From contig JAPJBO010000044.1 in assembly GCA_030068145.1 (NCBI GenBank), positions 248,001-312,000 on the forward strand: 64,000 nucleotides of DNA, given 5' to 3'. This DNA is from Diplonema papillatum. Lineage: Eukaryota > Euglenozoa > Diplonemea > Diplonemida > Diplonemidae. The notes under the pieces are model-generated. The model was not told where the DNA came from, searched no databases, and saw nothing but the letters and a program-made list of their open reading frames with translations. A program made the position numbers and the translations under genes. This document shows, piece after piece, positions 11,311 to 23,159 of the stretch; the first letter of the stretch is position 1; every line of letters starts with the position of its first letter.

Positions 11311-11862
11311 TGGGGACGCCGCGTTTTTGCATAAGCATCCTCCCTGTCTTTTTGTTCTTTTAGCCGTCGGGCTGCGGGTGTTTGTGGTCATCTTCAAGCC
11401 CCTGCAACCGCCTGTGGACGATACAAAGGCCCACTTTGATACTTGCTTTGCCCCCGCCAACTTGGGCCACCTACCCCGAGCACAAAAGCAAAGAGAAAAA
11501 TAGTCCGCGTGCAAATGTGTGGACGGTGTGTCCAGAAAGCAGGAAAGCAAGCAAGATGATCCGGCCGACGGAGCGAGCTCTGTCTTTGAAAAGAAAAAGT
11601 CCTTTTTCTTTTCTTTTTCGAGACATTGCAATGTGTTCCAAAAATGTAAGCCTGAGCAATGAGCTGAAGATCATGTCACTGTCACAGTTTACATGTCTGT
11701 GTTTCACGTGGAGATCCCTAACTCAAGACTTACCAAGTGAAAAAGAAGAAGAACAACCTGGAGAGAGGGCCCAAACTCGGCCTGCTCAAAAAAGTGTGGA
11801 TGCGTCAACGCAACAGTTTGTGCGAAAGAGCGAAGGCATATTTTTTCAAGCAGACTTTTTAA
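11311..11862. other. Intergenic, no gene recognised
   Basis: A 201-codon open frame covers 11382-11987, but it runs straight into the transposon at 11863 and shows no family features. I treat it as chance. Confidence 0.35.
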
Positions 11863-12016
11863 AGGGGGGGGGGTCGAATAATAACAGATATTTAACACAC
11901 GTCTGGTTGTCTAAAAACACTACCACTATTTGTTCCTGCCACTGTTCGGCTACACGGAGCTTTTTTAGTATCCGACAAATCGAATAATAACACAGGTGTT
12001 ATTATTCGACCCCCCT
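11863..12016 (+). mobile_element. TTAA-flanked MITE, piggyBac-like
   Basis: 154 bp between TTAA at 11859-11862 and TTAA at 12017-12020. Terminal repeats are inverted: AGGGGGG (here a longer G run) then TCGAATAATAACA on the left and TGTTATTATTCGACCCCCCT on the right. TTAA target duplication is the hallmark of piggyBac-class elements. There is no coding capacity. Confidence 0.75.
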
Positions 12017-13273
12017 TTAAGTAGACTGTGCTGTAATACTGTTCAGAGAAGTAGCTTGGACCCCTTGTTCCGCTCAACCGGAAGAGCAGAAAGAAGTGTG
12101 GTAAAAGGGGATCTCGTGGCACTTAGTGTGACTCGGATCGACACTGGGTTGAGAGCATGAGGCGCGTCAGTACGTGCTTGTCTCATGCTCTCTTGACAGC
12201 AGTACCGCTCACCGCACGGGTTATCCGCTATATGCCGGCAAGTGTCAGCCAAAGTCTAACTGACACGTTCCCATGCTAAGCTACTTTTCTGGTAACTGTG
12301 CTGAAGTAACATACGGTTCAAGAGGGAACCTTTCCGGAACGGTGGCTGCCCATCATGTTGATCGTTGCCGACGCACGATCGGCACAGTCGTAAACACGGG
12401 AAGTGGAGCTGGTAAAGAGAACACAAGAGAGGAGATAGACACCAACCGAAAAGTCGGGGGAAAAAAAAAAAAAAAAAACGAGGCGATTCCCTTTTTTTCA
12501 TCCTGCGCGCTCATTCCATTCCGTTGATCGCACGCTCGAAACTACCCCCCGTGGCGGGCGGCAATGTGACAGTGTGATGGGCCTTTCTCCGTAGGGGAAC
12601 TCGAAGCTCGACTGCGACATAGCCCGAGGGCCTAGCCCCGGGAAGAGTGGGCACTCCGCAACTCGGAAGTGGCGTCACTCGTTTGCCGTGGGGCCTTTCA
12701 GCTTATCCAGGAACCAGCGGCAAACAAGATTCGCGAGCCTCCTCGGTTGGAGACACCAGCCAGGGGCGGCACATTACGCGTTAACCCACGTGTAAGCTCA
12801 GCGGAAACCAAAGTCTCGCGTAGAGTATCAAGTGCAAAAGCTTGCTCGATACTTGTCGAGCGAGCAAGAGCCGACATCGAATGATCAGAAAGCGGCGTTG
12901 CTACGAACGCTTGGCTGCCACCAGTTATTCCTGGCAATTTCTCTTTCACCGGCGCGGAGAGATGATTGGAGATGGAGGTGTTGTGCTCAGGAGCGGGTAT
13001 CAGGTGGGCGCCAGGTGACTCTCGTGCGCTGCTCTCTCTCCTCTCTCCTCTCTCTCTCCTCTCTCCTCGAGCTTCATCCCTTGAACATGAAGGGAGACCG
13101 AAGGATCACTCGGCTACTTTCGCACCGATGGTCGGTACTGACTGATCATGTAGGGTTGTCTACCTTGTTCATCGCCACGCGCACTCCTGCCGCCCCGCAC
13201 CCGTCGAGCGGCAAAAATGCCCACCCACTGCAGGTAGAGCCTCCGGGAAGTTTCTTTAGAGGGACAACATACG
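12017..13273. other. Region upstream of the p25-alpha gene
   Basis: Holds an 11-bp perfect hairpin (GAGAGCATGAG at 12151-12161, complement at 12182-12192), a short piece shared inverted with 24395-24437 (12230-12270), a family J arm end (about 12555-12625), a hairpin with CTTGCTCG arms near 12840-12867, and a CT-rich tract at 13025-13070 that could be part of the gene's 5' leader. No separate gene seen. Confidence 0.45.
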
Positions 13274-16200
13274 ATGAGATTCGGAGAAGTTCAGGGCCCG
13301 ACGCTGCTGCAGGTGTTCCAAGTGTTCTGCTCCTTCGGCGCCCGCAAGGAAAGGCAGGCCGACGGGCGTCGGGCGGAGATGGACGTGCACCGGTTCTGCA
13401 AGCTCTGCAAGGACTGCGGCTTGTACGGCCCCGGGTTCTCCCAAACGGACGCGGAGATCTTCTTCGTCCGCGCTGCGCCAAAGTTGCCGAGAAGAATCGT
13501 CTACCCCGCGTTCCGGGACACCCTCCTCTTCGCCGTTGCGAAGGCGAAAGGTGTGCTTTTAAACCTGTTTTTTCTTGTGTTAACAACGCATTGTTGGTAC
13601 TAAAAATTAGTAGTTGGCAGCGTACTACATGAAACTTACCAAAGCAGGTGAGTTCCGCTAGTGCGCACAAACGAAAGAAAGCGCCATACAATTTTTTTTT
13701 TTGTCGAACGCTTACGCCCGCCGCTAAACCCAGATTTACCTGTGTCTCGTCTGGGCTACATGGAGTATTGTTGCGATAGTCGAGAGTCATCGGCATGCAG
13801 CCTTTGAGATTTCGCAACTGGCAGTCTCCTCAAATATTGTGTGTACCGCCACCTGCAGTGGAACAGGCTGCAAAGACCCCCACATATACCCATGCAGGTG
13901 TACCAGTCGTCTTCCACAAATAAGACCATTATACGATGCCATTAAGGAACCCATTCGACGATGGTCCGGTGACTCAAAACCCCCGGTATCCTGAGCAAAC
14001 AAAAAAAGCGTTTCAAGCGATGCACCCCCGCGCAGGTTGTCGCGCAGAGGATGTGGTGGACAGGATCCGTTCGGGCACCGCGCAGGTGACGCCTGCCACC
14101 GGCGCGTCCGACGCGTCGGATTGCTCGTCGAGACGGTCGCGGAGCATCAGCCCCCTACGGTCGGACAGCGCTTCTAGGAGGTCTAGCTCCCGGGGCTGGA
14201 AGCAGGAAGACCCAGCGGGCGGCTCCCCGGGCATCACCGGGGCCACGACACCGCCACCTGCAGCGGTGCAGGCAAGAAAGACACACACACACGCAGGCGT
14301 CGCAGCACAAATAAGATACGCATATAGCAATAGCAGATACCATTAAGGAACCCATTCGACTCAAAACCCCCGGTATCCTAAGCAAACAGTTATCAGTTTT
14401 TAAAAAAAACGTTTCAAGCGATACACCCCCACGCAGGTTGTCGCGTAGAGGATGTGGTGGACAGGATCCGTTCGGGAACCGCGCAGGTGACGCCTGCCAC
14501 CGGCGCGTCCGACGCGTCGGATTGCTCGTCGAGACGGTCGCGGAGCATCAGCCCCCTACGGTCGGACAGCGCTTCTAGGAGGTCTAGCTCCCGGGGCTGG
14601 AAGCAGGAAGACCCAGCGGGCGGCTCCCCGGGCATCACCGGGGCCACGACACCGCCACCTGCAGCGGTGCAGGCAAGAAAGACACACACACACGCAGGCG
14701 TCCCAGCACAAATAAGATACGCATATAGCAATAGCAGATACCATTAAGGAACCCATTCGACTCAAAACCCCCGGTATCCCAAGCAAACAGTTATCAGTTT
14801 TTAAAAAAAACGTTTCAAGCGATACACCCCCACGCAGGTTGTCGCGTAGAGGATGTGGTGGACAGGATCCGTTCGGGCACCGCGCAGGTGACGCCTGCCA
14901 CCGGCGCGTCCGACGCGTCGGATTGCTCGTCGAGACGGTCGCGGAGCATCCCCCCTACGGTCGGGCAGCGCTTCTAGGAGGTCTAGCTCCCGGGGCTGGA
15001 AGCAGGAAGACCCCGCGGGCGGCTCCCCGGGCATCACCGGGGCCACGCTCGACCGACGACACCGCCACCTGCAGCGGTGCAGGCAAGAAAGACACACACA
15101 CACGCAGGCGTCCCAGCACAAATAAGATACGCATATAGCAATAGCAGATACTTAAGGAACCCATTCGACTCAAAACCCCCGGTATCCTAAGCAAACAGTT
15201 ATCAGTTTTTAAAAAAACGTTTCAAGCGATGCACCCCCACGCAGGTTGTCGCGTAGAGGATGTGGTGGACAGGATCCGTTCGGGAACCGCGCAGGTGACG
15301 CCTGCCACCGGCGCGTCCGACGCGTCGGATTGCTCGTCGAGACGGTCGCGGAGCATCAGCCCCCTACGGTCGGGCAGCGCTTCTAGGAGGTCTAGCTCCC
15401 GGGGCTGGAAGCAGGAAGAACCCGCAGGCGGCTCCCCGGGCATCACCGGGGCCACGCTCGACCTGCTTTCGCGGACGATGCCGCAGTTCGACGACACCGC
15501 CACCTGCAGCGGGGCGACGACCACCGTGACGTCCTCAGCCACCCCCCTGGCTCCCAGGAGGGCTGCGCCGCCTACCCCCGTGTCTCCTCCGTTCCAGTAC
15601 GTCCACACTCCGGCCGCTTCGCGGGGAGCGCCTCCCTGCAAGCCGGCGGTGTTGCCACGGCCGGTGCTGTCGCCGGGCGCTGCCAGGGACGGCAGGCCCG
15701 CCGCGAAGCAGCCGACGGCACCGCAGCTGTCGTCCCCCGCCGCGAATTTGGAGGCGTTCGAGTTCTGCCCGTCTTCCGCGCCGGCAACGCCGCTGTCCTC
15801 ACAGCGCGCCGCCGCCCGCCAGCCGCAGTCGCCAGCGTCCGCCGCTGCGGCGACGCCGCCGTTCCAGTTCGTCGACCCGCCTGCTCCTCGTTCGTCGACG
15901 CCGTCGACGCCCGTGTTCCAGCTCGGCACACCTCCCAGCGGGAAAAAGCGCGCGCCGCCGGGCCGGGAAATGCAGCAGGCAGGGTTCCAGGTGCAGCAGC
16001 ACCAGCAGCAGCAGCCGGCCGCGCCGGCGGCGTCGCTGGTTCGGTTCGTCGACCCGCCCGGTCCGCGAACCGAGGCGCCGTCGACGCCTCTGTTCCAGCT
16101 CGGAGCCCCCGCGAAGAAGCAGCAGCAAGAGCAGCAACAGCAGCAACAGCAACCGCTCGGGTTGCAAGGTTTCCGGCAGCAGCAGCCACCGGCGTCCGCC

Positions 16201-16821
16201 GCTCCTGAGCGTGACTCGGTGCGGTCGTCGGCGCCGTCGACGCCTTCGGGGGGGTTTCAGCTCAATGCTGCCGGGAAGAAGGTCGTTGGGGCGGCGGAGG
16301 CGGCGCGAACGTCGTCCCCGCCAGCGAAGCCGGCCGCTTGGAAGATCGTGCCGCGCGCGTTTGAACCGGTCGGCGCGGCGGCGGCCGCGGTGGTGGCGGC
16401 GTCGTGCCCCCGCAAAGCCGACGCCCGCGCCTTCCGGCTGTCGTCGCCCGTGTCTCCGCAGCTCAGCAACGCGCGCTGCCCACGCGATCAGCCGGCGGGC
16501 GGAGCGTGGCCGTCTGTGTCGTCAGCGTCCGACGGCCCGCCGCCCAGGCGGCCGCGGTCGGGCTCCGCTGCGCAGCCGAGCCCGGCGAGCACGTTCGCGA
16601 GCTCGTCGCGTGTTTCGGCGGCGTCGGACGTGCTGCCGTCGCCGATCATGTCGCCGCCGGTGGTGGCGGCTCCGGCCGGCGGCGCCCGCGTTCGCTCCGC
16701 GACGTTCTCGGCGGGGTGCCCTGAGTCGGTATCGAGCCTCGCCGAGTCGCCGGGCCCCGCGCCGCTGAGCCCCGCGTTCACCCTCTGCGACAAGGCGGCC
16801 GGCCAACGCGACGAGCTTTCG
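13274..16821 (+). CDS. p25-alpha/TPPP-domain protein with long Pro/Gln-rich tail (3' end open)
   Basis: Proposed exons 13274-13550 and 15245-16821, phase 1 junction (codon G|GT), 618 codons so far. Residues about 8-92 match the p25-alpha fold: VFQVFCSFG, then RFCKLCKDCGLYG and a TDAEIFFVRAAPK stretch. The domain continues across the intron with CRVEDVVDRI and ends near an FDDTATCSG motif resembling the FxDxSxYTG motif of the family. Members bind tubulin and stabilise microtubule bundles; apicomplexan apicortin is a relative. The tail carries four imperfect copies of an FVDPPxPR ... PSTPxFQLG unit (about residues 209, 299, 357, 429) with Gln runs. At 16822 a GTGTGT donor precedes a transposon. 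If unspliced, the frame ends at 16914 inside it (648 aa). Downstream exons were not found. The start is the first ATG before the domain; an earlier exon is possible. Confidence 0.75.
13603..13695 (+). repeat. Family T intron repeat
   Basis: About 80 bp (AGTAGTTGGCAGCGTACTAC ... GTGAGTTCCGCTAGTGCGCA) shared with 61618-61705 in intron 3 of the RRM gene. In both genes it begins about 55 bases after the 5' splice site. Confidence 0.75.
13697..13840 (-). mobile_element. Family A fragment, reverse, in intron 1
   Basis: Reverse-complement A sequence (GAACGCTTACGCCCGCC ... CAACTGGCAGTCTCCTCAA) without its GAGCACAAGGCAG end. Confidence 0.7.
13846..15244 (+). repeat. Tandem array duplicating the start of p25-alpha exon 2
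   Basis: Units are anchored on CCGCCACCTGCAG at 13846, 14251, 14652, 15062 and 15497, so periods are 405, 401, 410 and 435 bp. Each unit holds the intron 3' end with its acceptor (CGCAG) followed by exon-like sequence. The exon-like parts start at 14036, about 14436, about 14837 and 15245; the last is the real exon 2. The first three lack part of the LDLLSRTMPQFDD-coding segment, so they change frame relative to exon 2, and the third has a further 2-base loss. Each ends at GCGGTGCAGGCAAG, a possible donor. The first exon-like copy spans 230 nt and would leave the frame if spliced in. Confidence 0.85.
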
Positions 16822-16843
16822 GTGTGTGGGGTTCTCGCTTTTT

Positions 16844-17208
16844 TGTTGTACAAGCACCTGCTTTGTAGGAAATGCTTGAGGAGACTGCCAGTTGCGATAG
16901 ATCAAAGGACGTAAATGTGCTGTAGCCCACACGAAACACAGGTAAATCTGGGTTCAGTGGCGGGCGTAAGCGTTCAACAAAAAAGACCCACTTTGTAGTT
17001 GTATTGTTTTCTTAATAGTACATCTGTACTGACGGGAACATTTCCGGAACAACGGTTGCACATGAAAGAGAAAACGAAGCCAACGAAAAAAGTGCTAATA
17101 CAGGAAAACCCCCCCCAGAGAGGTTTATACCCTGTACACGCGAAGAACAACCAAGCCCCCCTCTAGCCTCCTTCGAAATGAGCACAAGGCAGTCCCTCGA
17201 GTATTTCG
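16844..17208 (+). mobile_element. Family A element interrupted by family E, after the p25-alpha donor
   Basis: A starts about 25 bases after the 16822 donor. Its body stops near 17010 and its right end (CCCCCTCTAGCCTCCTTCGA ... CTCGAGTATTT) resumes at about 17155. Between them lies a truncated E element (AGTACATCTGTACTGACGGG ... CGCGAAGAACAA). Confidence 0.8.
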
Positions 17209-19674
17209 TGTCGTCCTGATGAGAACTGCATAGGGGGAGAAAGCGAGAACTAAGAACGCGTCTTTGTAACTGATACTCAGTATATATACGCAAGGGAATG
17301 TTGGGTGACTGCCTTGACTCGGGGAAGGGCGAGGTCACCTTCCATCCACCCAGGCATGGTGTATAACCTTACTTTTTCTTTTGAACCAACCACACCCTGA
17401 AGGCTGTGTGAACTTCTCTTACTCCCTCAGTGAAACAGTGAGTGTTTAAGTTCAGGGCTTCAAGTGGGCGAGCCAGAAGGCGAGTTTAGGCGTCTATGCT
17501 CTCCATTTGTAGGGCAAATCCAACCTGCCTCACGACGGTCTAAACTCAGGTCACATTCCTTGCGTTAGTTTGACGTACAGTCCAACCCTTAGACAGTTCT
17601 GCTGAATCGATAGCCGTATCGGAAAGCTCACTCAAAGCCACATACGAGGACATGGCTTTGGACATGATGCTTCATTTGGAAAAGTGCGAGGGGGGGGGGG
17701 TGGGGGGGGTTGGTGAAGCAGAAGTGACTCTGACAGACAGGAACCACTATTTTCCAAGCCTCCAGAGTGCAAACCCGGTTGTGCTTGACGCAACGGCGCA
17801 GAAATGACCTGGACAGCAACTGACCACCAGCCAATAATTGCTTGAACGGGAAAAACACGCAGTCTTTCATCCCCGATGTTTTATTATCCCGCAATCGAAC
17901 CAGCTTGTAATACCTAAGCACACACCTTCTCCGGTAGCTTTCGGTTCAGCCGACTTCCGCGGCTTTCTTAAAAGGATACGATACTACGAGAACCGAGGAG
18001 CCTAGGACTAGCAGATTAAAATAACCCTCTCCGCACACAGAACGAGACGTACCGGCAGCTCTGGTTGCAAAAACGTGCTGAACGAGGCTTGTGCACGAAT
18101 CCCCGTCCTTCGAATGCGGGCGACGCGGGCGAGGTTGTAAGAAGGTCTTGAACTGGACGTAAAAACTGCTGCTGCACGCACACCCGCCCGGCAGCAAAGT
18201 GAACTGGGCGGCCGCTTCGAGTATTTCCCCACAAAGCAGGCGGCCAGTTCAAAACAGAATATTTCCGGGGCTTGCACCGATGAGCGATGCAACGAACGAT
18301 CAGCACATACTGACGTCGATCGTGATGGAAAAATGGTAACGCAAAAACGCTCTTCCTCCTCGCGCTCCCAGTGTAGGACCCGTTTCCTGGATTAGCACCT
18401 TCGTGTTTGTCTTTGAGTGCAGCCGATCCAGGTTGGCACCTCAGTGTTTTCCTGTGCAAGTCCAGCCGTTGTTCCGGAAATGCTCCTGCAGCGTGCATGC
18501 AGTGTATAACATATTGAAAAAGGACACCTGCCCGTAAATCTTATTTGGCAATTGCCAGCCAGCAAGGGCAGACTATTAGTTCGACAAAACCCACGCTTTT
18601 CTTTTTTGTTCCGCGTTGTCAACTAACGCGTCAAAGCATGGTCTCAACGCATTCACGCGGGCACCCATCGCATGCGTTTTGGTCGAGAAACGCTGCAGCT
18701 TTGGAATCAAGCGGTGCAGCCAAACTATTCCCCTCTACAAATGTACTTTACAAAAAAAGAATAGGAAACCCTGTACAAATGTACTTTTACACCAAAAAAG
18801 AATGGGCAGAAAGTTGCCTGTTGAAAGAGACAAGTGGACTGGATTATACTTTCCCCGCAGACGTTACTCACTTTGAGCCATGAACTTGAGCACCCCCACT
18901 CCGCTCTCGTACTGTCGGCTTGCCTCGGCACTCATTGCTGAATGCTCACACACCCGACACTAAACCCAGATTTACCTGTGTTTCGTCCGGGTTGTGGCAC
19001 ATCCTCCCCATTGTGATTTGCGACCTGGCCTCCTTGTTTGCTTGTAACCAAGCAAGGTGCTTGTTGAAACAAAAGTGCGGGAAAAAAAAGGAGAGAAAAA
19101 AAGTCGAAAGACACTGTGTCTGTACGAAATAATAAAAAAGGCCCACTGACAGACTCAGTGACAGAGAGAAGAAAGATAAGCGAACAAAATGAGCGAAGTC
19201 CTCGCCAGACATCAGAACGACGTGAATCATCGACCGCACAAAAACACAGCTCTTGGCGACCCAGGACCTCCCGGCTTTCCTTGTGGTTCCCCTTTTGGTC
19301 GTCTTCCGGACACAAGTAAGTTTGCCAAAGCTATACGGATTCATTGGCAGGGATTCGGTCCCACCTACACGATGTACTCCAGCACCGGGTTGGATAGTTA
19401 GCTGTGCGGTCAAAAAATCCAGTGGGTGACACTGTCACGCGCAAATACACCGTGGGTCGATGTCGGAAGGATTTGTACTTTCTCACCGTATTGCCGCCAG
19501 AAGAATCCAAGGGGATACCCTTTCCCCCAACATTCTCGAGAATTGGCGGCTAAGAGCGGTCGTTTGATGGCAACTGTTCGAGCCCAGTAGCATTTTATAG
19601 CCCCTCCCCCCCAGAAACAACGACCCTCGTAGCACGGGTGGCTGTGACGAGCTACGAACAGCCGCCTGACAAAC
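17209..19674. other. Repeat-poor intergenic or intron sequence
   Basis: If the p25-alpha gene continues, this is its intron. No GC-rich exon with family features was found. Contents: a G-rich run (17691-17710) and a family A scrap at 18958-19000. A 70-codon open frame at 19189-19401 (MSEVLARHQNDVNHRPHKN) has no recognisable domain. Confidence 0.4.
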
Positions 19675-19770
19675 CAGACTCACACCGCTGTCCTGTCTGC
19701 AGTCAGGTTCAGAGCTGATGATGGTCCGCCTTATGTGTCCGTGGCTTAAAGGACCGACAGGCTTCGCTTC
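19675..19770 (+). repeat. Family H repeat
   Basis: CACACCGCTGTCCTGTCTGC, then GCTGATGATGGTCCGCCTTA and TGTGTCCGTGGC. Other copies: 23690-23810, 27615-27655, 34480-34580, 43140-43250. Confidence 0.65.
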
Positions 19771-20007
19771 GTTTGTGCGTGCTGGTTGATCGATTTCCAC
19801 TTGGTGTTTCTCTGTTTCTTTCTCAGGTTGGGGAATTCAGATCGACCACCAAAACTTGCTGCCTGCGTCTTTTTTTTAGCCTTCACGATACATTGTTGGG
19901 CGACCCTAAGATTTTCCGTGCAAAAAAAAAATGAGTATCCGTTTTGTTTTTGGAGGGGATCGGTTTAACCAGGGTTCTACGATCTTTCAAAAGTAGTAAC
20001 CGCAGAA

Positions 20008-20312
20008 CAGGGCTTACGCTCCACGTGTGGAACGTGTGGATTTCCACACGTTAATTCTTTTGGATTTTGTTCCCCCACGTGTGGATCCACAGGTATCACA
20101 TGTGGATTTTCATTTATTGGTCCACATTCAGGGGAGTCTAGGCCCACTAGTGGTCAAGGCCGCGGTGTCGCCAAGTCCAGTAGCTACCTAGCGACACTAT
20201 TTCTTTTTGCCGTCGCACAGGAGGGGAAAGGTTTTTTTCCCCTCGAACCTTAAGCGCCCACATGTGGACCACACGTATTTTCTCTGAGACTGAAAACGGA
20301 GCGTAAGCCCTG
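20008..20312 (+). mobile_element. hAT-type MITE with perfect 8-bp target duplication
   Basis: 305 bp. Terminal inverted repeats CAGGGCTTACGCTCC and GGAGCGTAAGCCCTG. The 8-bp duplication CCGCAGAA lies at 20000-20007 and 20313-20320. CAGGG-type ends with 8-bp duplications are characteristic of hAT elements. The interior contains several CCACACGTG / CCACGTGTGG palindromic words and no coding frame. Confidence 0.9.
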
Positions 20313-20461
20313 CCGCAGAAGTAGTAACCTCTTTGGACCTAGCACCGAGGAAGAGAGCCCGTCCACTTTGCCGAACACCCTGGCCTCTTTGCCGACGACT
20401 CTGGCCGACCTCGCCACCCAGCATTCCTCTCCCTAGGCAGTGTCCTGCCGAAACGCTAAAC

Positions 20462-20605
20462 AATTTGTGCCCGTAACAGCTGGAATGATGCCGTGCCTAA
20501 ATATCCGCACGACGTATCCTTTGTTCAGTGGGAGTTGAGATTATCCGTCAAGATGCTAGCCGCCGCCATAGGGCGGGCTATTGCCAAGGAGGAGGGCCCG
20601 CGAAA
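20462..20605 (+). mobile_element. Family Q fragment (coding part)
   Basis: Matches 25815-25960, encoding SWNDAVP- and MLAAAIGR-type words. It lacks the 3' TC tail. Confidence 0.65.
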
Positions 20606-21150
20606 AATCTTACTAGTCATATGACTACTGCAGTAGTCATTCTTACAAGTGAATGAGTCCACTTTTGTGGAAAGAAAAAGTACGCCGTTGTAAAGCGATT
20701 CCTTCACAAAATGCAGTAGTCACTGGTAAGAAACAGTAAAAATCACTACCGGGAATTGGCAGCTAGCTTCTGGCCTCATCGCACTCGGTCTCGGCTTGGG
20801 CCATCGAGTTCATTTTTCATCAGAAAGGGAAGGAAGGAGAGAAGTCTTGACAGAAGCCTGAGAACTTGCTTACTAGCGAATGGGATAGAGTGTGCCTGTT
20901 GACCATGTCAATGGGCCAACCAGGCGAGATCACATTCCATCCGAGAAAAATTCAGTCTCAGCAGACCCACCTCAACCCACCCGAGTTCTCCTGTTGTAGG
21001 CTCGGGTGGTGTGCTCATCCTGCCATGCGCTTTGCTCCAGTTCCTACCGTATACTAAAGTAGTAAGAATGACTGCTGCAGTAGTCATTCTTGCTACTGCA
21101 GTAGTAGTTAGCACTCTTCAGTAGCAATATGATCAGTCATTACACTGTTT
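20606..21150. repeat. Element bounded by PstI-centred palindromes
   Basis: ACTACTGCAGTAGTCATTCTT near 20628-20650 and a 28-bp near-palindrome around CTGCAG at 21064-21091 bracket about 430 bp. Further ACTGCAGTAGT words lie at 20711 and 21094-21108. It could be a decayed inverted-repeat transposon. No target duplication is clear. Confidence 0.45.
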
Positions 21151-21224
21151 ATCAAATGACTAGTGCACCGTGTACTGTTCTTTCGGGGAGGGGAGGGGGA
21201 AGAAGAAAAGATAAGAGAAACAAA

Positions 21225-21491
21225 GGCCGCTCCTGGTCCAGGAACGTGACGGTCAACCGCAGCTTGCAAAGCTTGAGTCGGAGGCAGCACAGTGCTACAA
21301 CCCCCGTCCGCTCTGCCCTGTGGCTGACCGTCTCGACGAGCTTGTGTTCAGCGCGACAAAGCCTCAAGGTGCGCCAAGTCTTGATGCTTTAGTTTGGGAA
21401 ATCGGTAGCCACTTGACCCATAAGCCCGTGGCTCTGCAGTACCGCCGAACACGTGAAGCTTGGCTCCCGTGTAGCAGGCTTTCCCTGGTAC
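21225..21491 (-). mobile_element. Family C SINE-like element, copy 1
   Basis: About 267 bp. The left edge is GGCCGCTCCTGGTCCAGG preceded by a G/A-rich tract; the right edge is TTTCCCTGGTACC. It is slightly diverged from copies 2-4 and has no clear target duplication. Confidence 0.7.
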
Positions 21492-21731
21492 CTTCAAGGA
21501 CAAACCAGTCGGAAAGTAAAGCTGACCGTCGCCACGCCTTTGGACGCCTTGTCGGGGCCGTCGGAAATGTGCCTTGTCGGAATTGGCCTAGGTCACAAAA
21601 TCAAGTGGATGCCGACAAAGCGTCGTCCCAAGAGCTCCTTGTCCAGCTTCAAATCCACAAGTCTTGGCGATATGCATGAATTTTGTGGAATACTCCTGTA
21701 CCGCAGAAGAGGGTTGTACTTTTTTCTTTTT

Positions 21732-21961
21732 AGTACATCTGTACTGACGGGAACATTTCGGGAACAACGGTTGCACATGAAAGAGAAAACGAAGCCAACG
21801 AAAAAGTGCTAATACAGGAAACCCCCCCAGAGAGGTTTATACCTTGTTAACGCGAAGAACAAGAAACTTTTGCCTTATCATTCTCATCACCTTTGGTCAG
21901 TTGATGCTGATCGTCCGTTGCTTCGTTTATCAGTGCAAGCCCCAACTCCGGAAATGTTCCC
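21732..21961 (+). mobile_element. Family E MITE, full length
   Basis: About 230 bp. The left end (CTGACGGGAACATTTCGGGA) is inverted at the right end (CCAACTCCGGAAATGTTCC). No coding capacity. Confidence 0.75.
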
Positions 21962-23159
21962 GGCAACAAAGCGGTATTCCGGTCATTCCTAAAGGCAGCT
22001 TGCAGGCAATGGATGTCCAAAAGAGATAGAACCCACGAAACCCTACCGACAGAGCGTCATACCAAGACCTTCCCGTCCAGCTCTGCGTCGTAGGAGGGGG
22101 GGGAACATTCGAAAACGAACCACCGAACAGCCCGAAACGGAACCTCGGCCATAACCTGCGTGTAGCCAGTGATATCCGGGTTAAACCCCAGAATTCTGCT
22201 AAAGGGAAAACAAGTAGTCGTGCGTGCCCGATCAGCCCGGTCGGTGCTGTAATTTTTTTTTTAAAATAAGAGCTTGTCACCGCAGTCTTTTCAAGCAACT
22301 CTTACAGTCTGATGCCCTTCAACGTGGCGTGCACACTCAAAACCTTGACGTAAACGTACATCCACGGCGATATAAAATGAAGACGATGATGGGGAAGAGA
22401 TCTTCTTTTTGTGAACGGTACCTAGTCCTTCGTCACGAGGAGCTAGAAATCGGGAGACGACGAACCCCGTAACTCTGAGTGAATTGCACTCTAAAAATAT
22501 TGCATATTACAGACCGATACGAGCTGCATGGCAACCCCTGCTCAACATGCATGCGCGTGGGGGGCCCAAGGCTAAATTCAAAGCGAATTTCTTGGTGTCG
22601 GTCGCAACACTTACAAACATGGCTAGCCGTAGTTAAAGTGTATAAGCATACCTACTACCCTCATACCACCCGCCTCACAGCCTCAATGGTCAACCGGAGA
22701 CCCTAAAACACCGAACCTCTAAACCACAGTAAACGCTAAAAACGCCACGGTTTGCGGTGACGAGCTTCGTTTCCTCCAACATTTTTCATGCTCAGCAAAA
22801 AAAAACAAAGGAAAAAAAAAAAAAAAAGCAACATAAGAAACTGCGACCCAAACTCTGGTGTCTTGGAGAAGCAGTGTTCGCTTTGTGCCGTACAAATTAC
22901 GTCACGCACTGGGCTTTTTCGGGATCGCCAACAAATTCTCCTTACCTCCCGTTTTCACACTTCTTCGTTCGTGAAATAATAGGCAAAAAGCTTTCACTCT
23001 AACAACTACGCACTTCTTTACCCACCCTTGTCCGAAGCGAAAGGTCCCTTCAAGAAACAGGTCGCAAAAAACCACGGAAATGTCGAGGCGCACAGGAAAT
23101 GAGAGCGCGCGGTAAAACACGATACCCACGCTTACATACTATACCTAAAAAGGAACCTT
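21962..23159. other. Intergenic, no gene seen
   Basis: One family N motif at 22680-22745 (GGTCAACCGGAGACCCTAAA) and an A-run near 22798-22830. No supported gene. Confidence 0.4.

Noticed and set aside
15572-16189. Arg/Ala-rich minus-strand gene opposite the p25-alpha tail
   Set aside because: GC-rich antisense shadow of a repetitive coding exon. No domain and codon pattern mirrors the sense gene.
21320-21679. 119-codon frame covering ALVWEIGSHLT and RRTREAWLPCSRLSLVP
   Set aside because: The same peptide appears in all four family C repeats. It is read-through of a short non-coding-type element.
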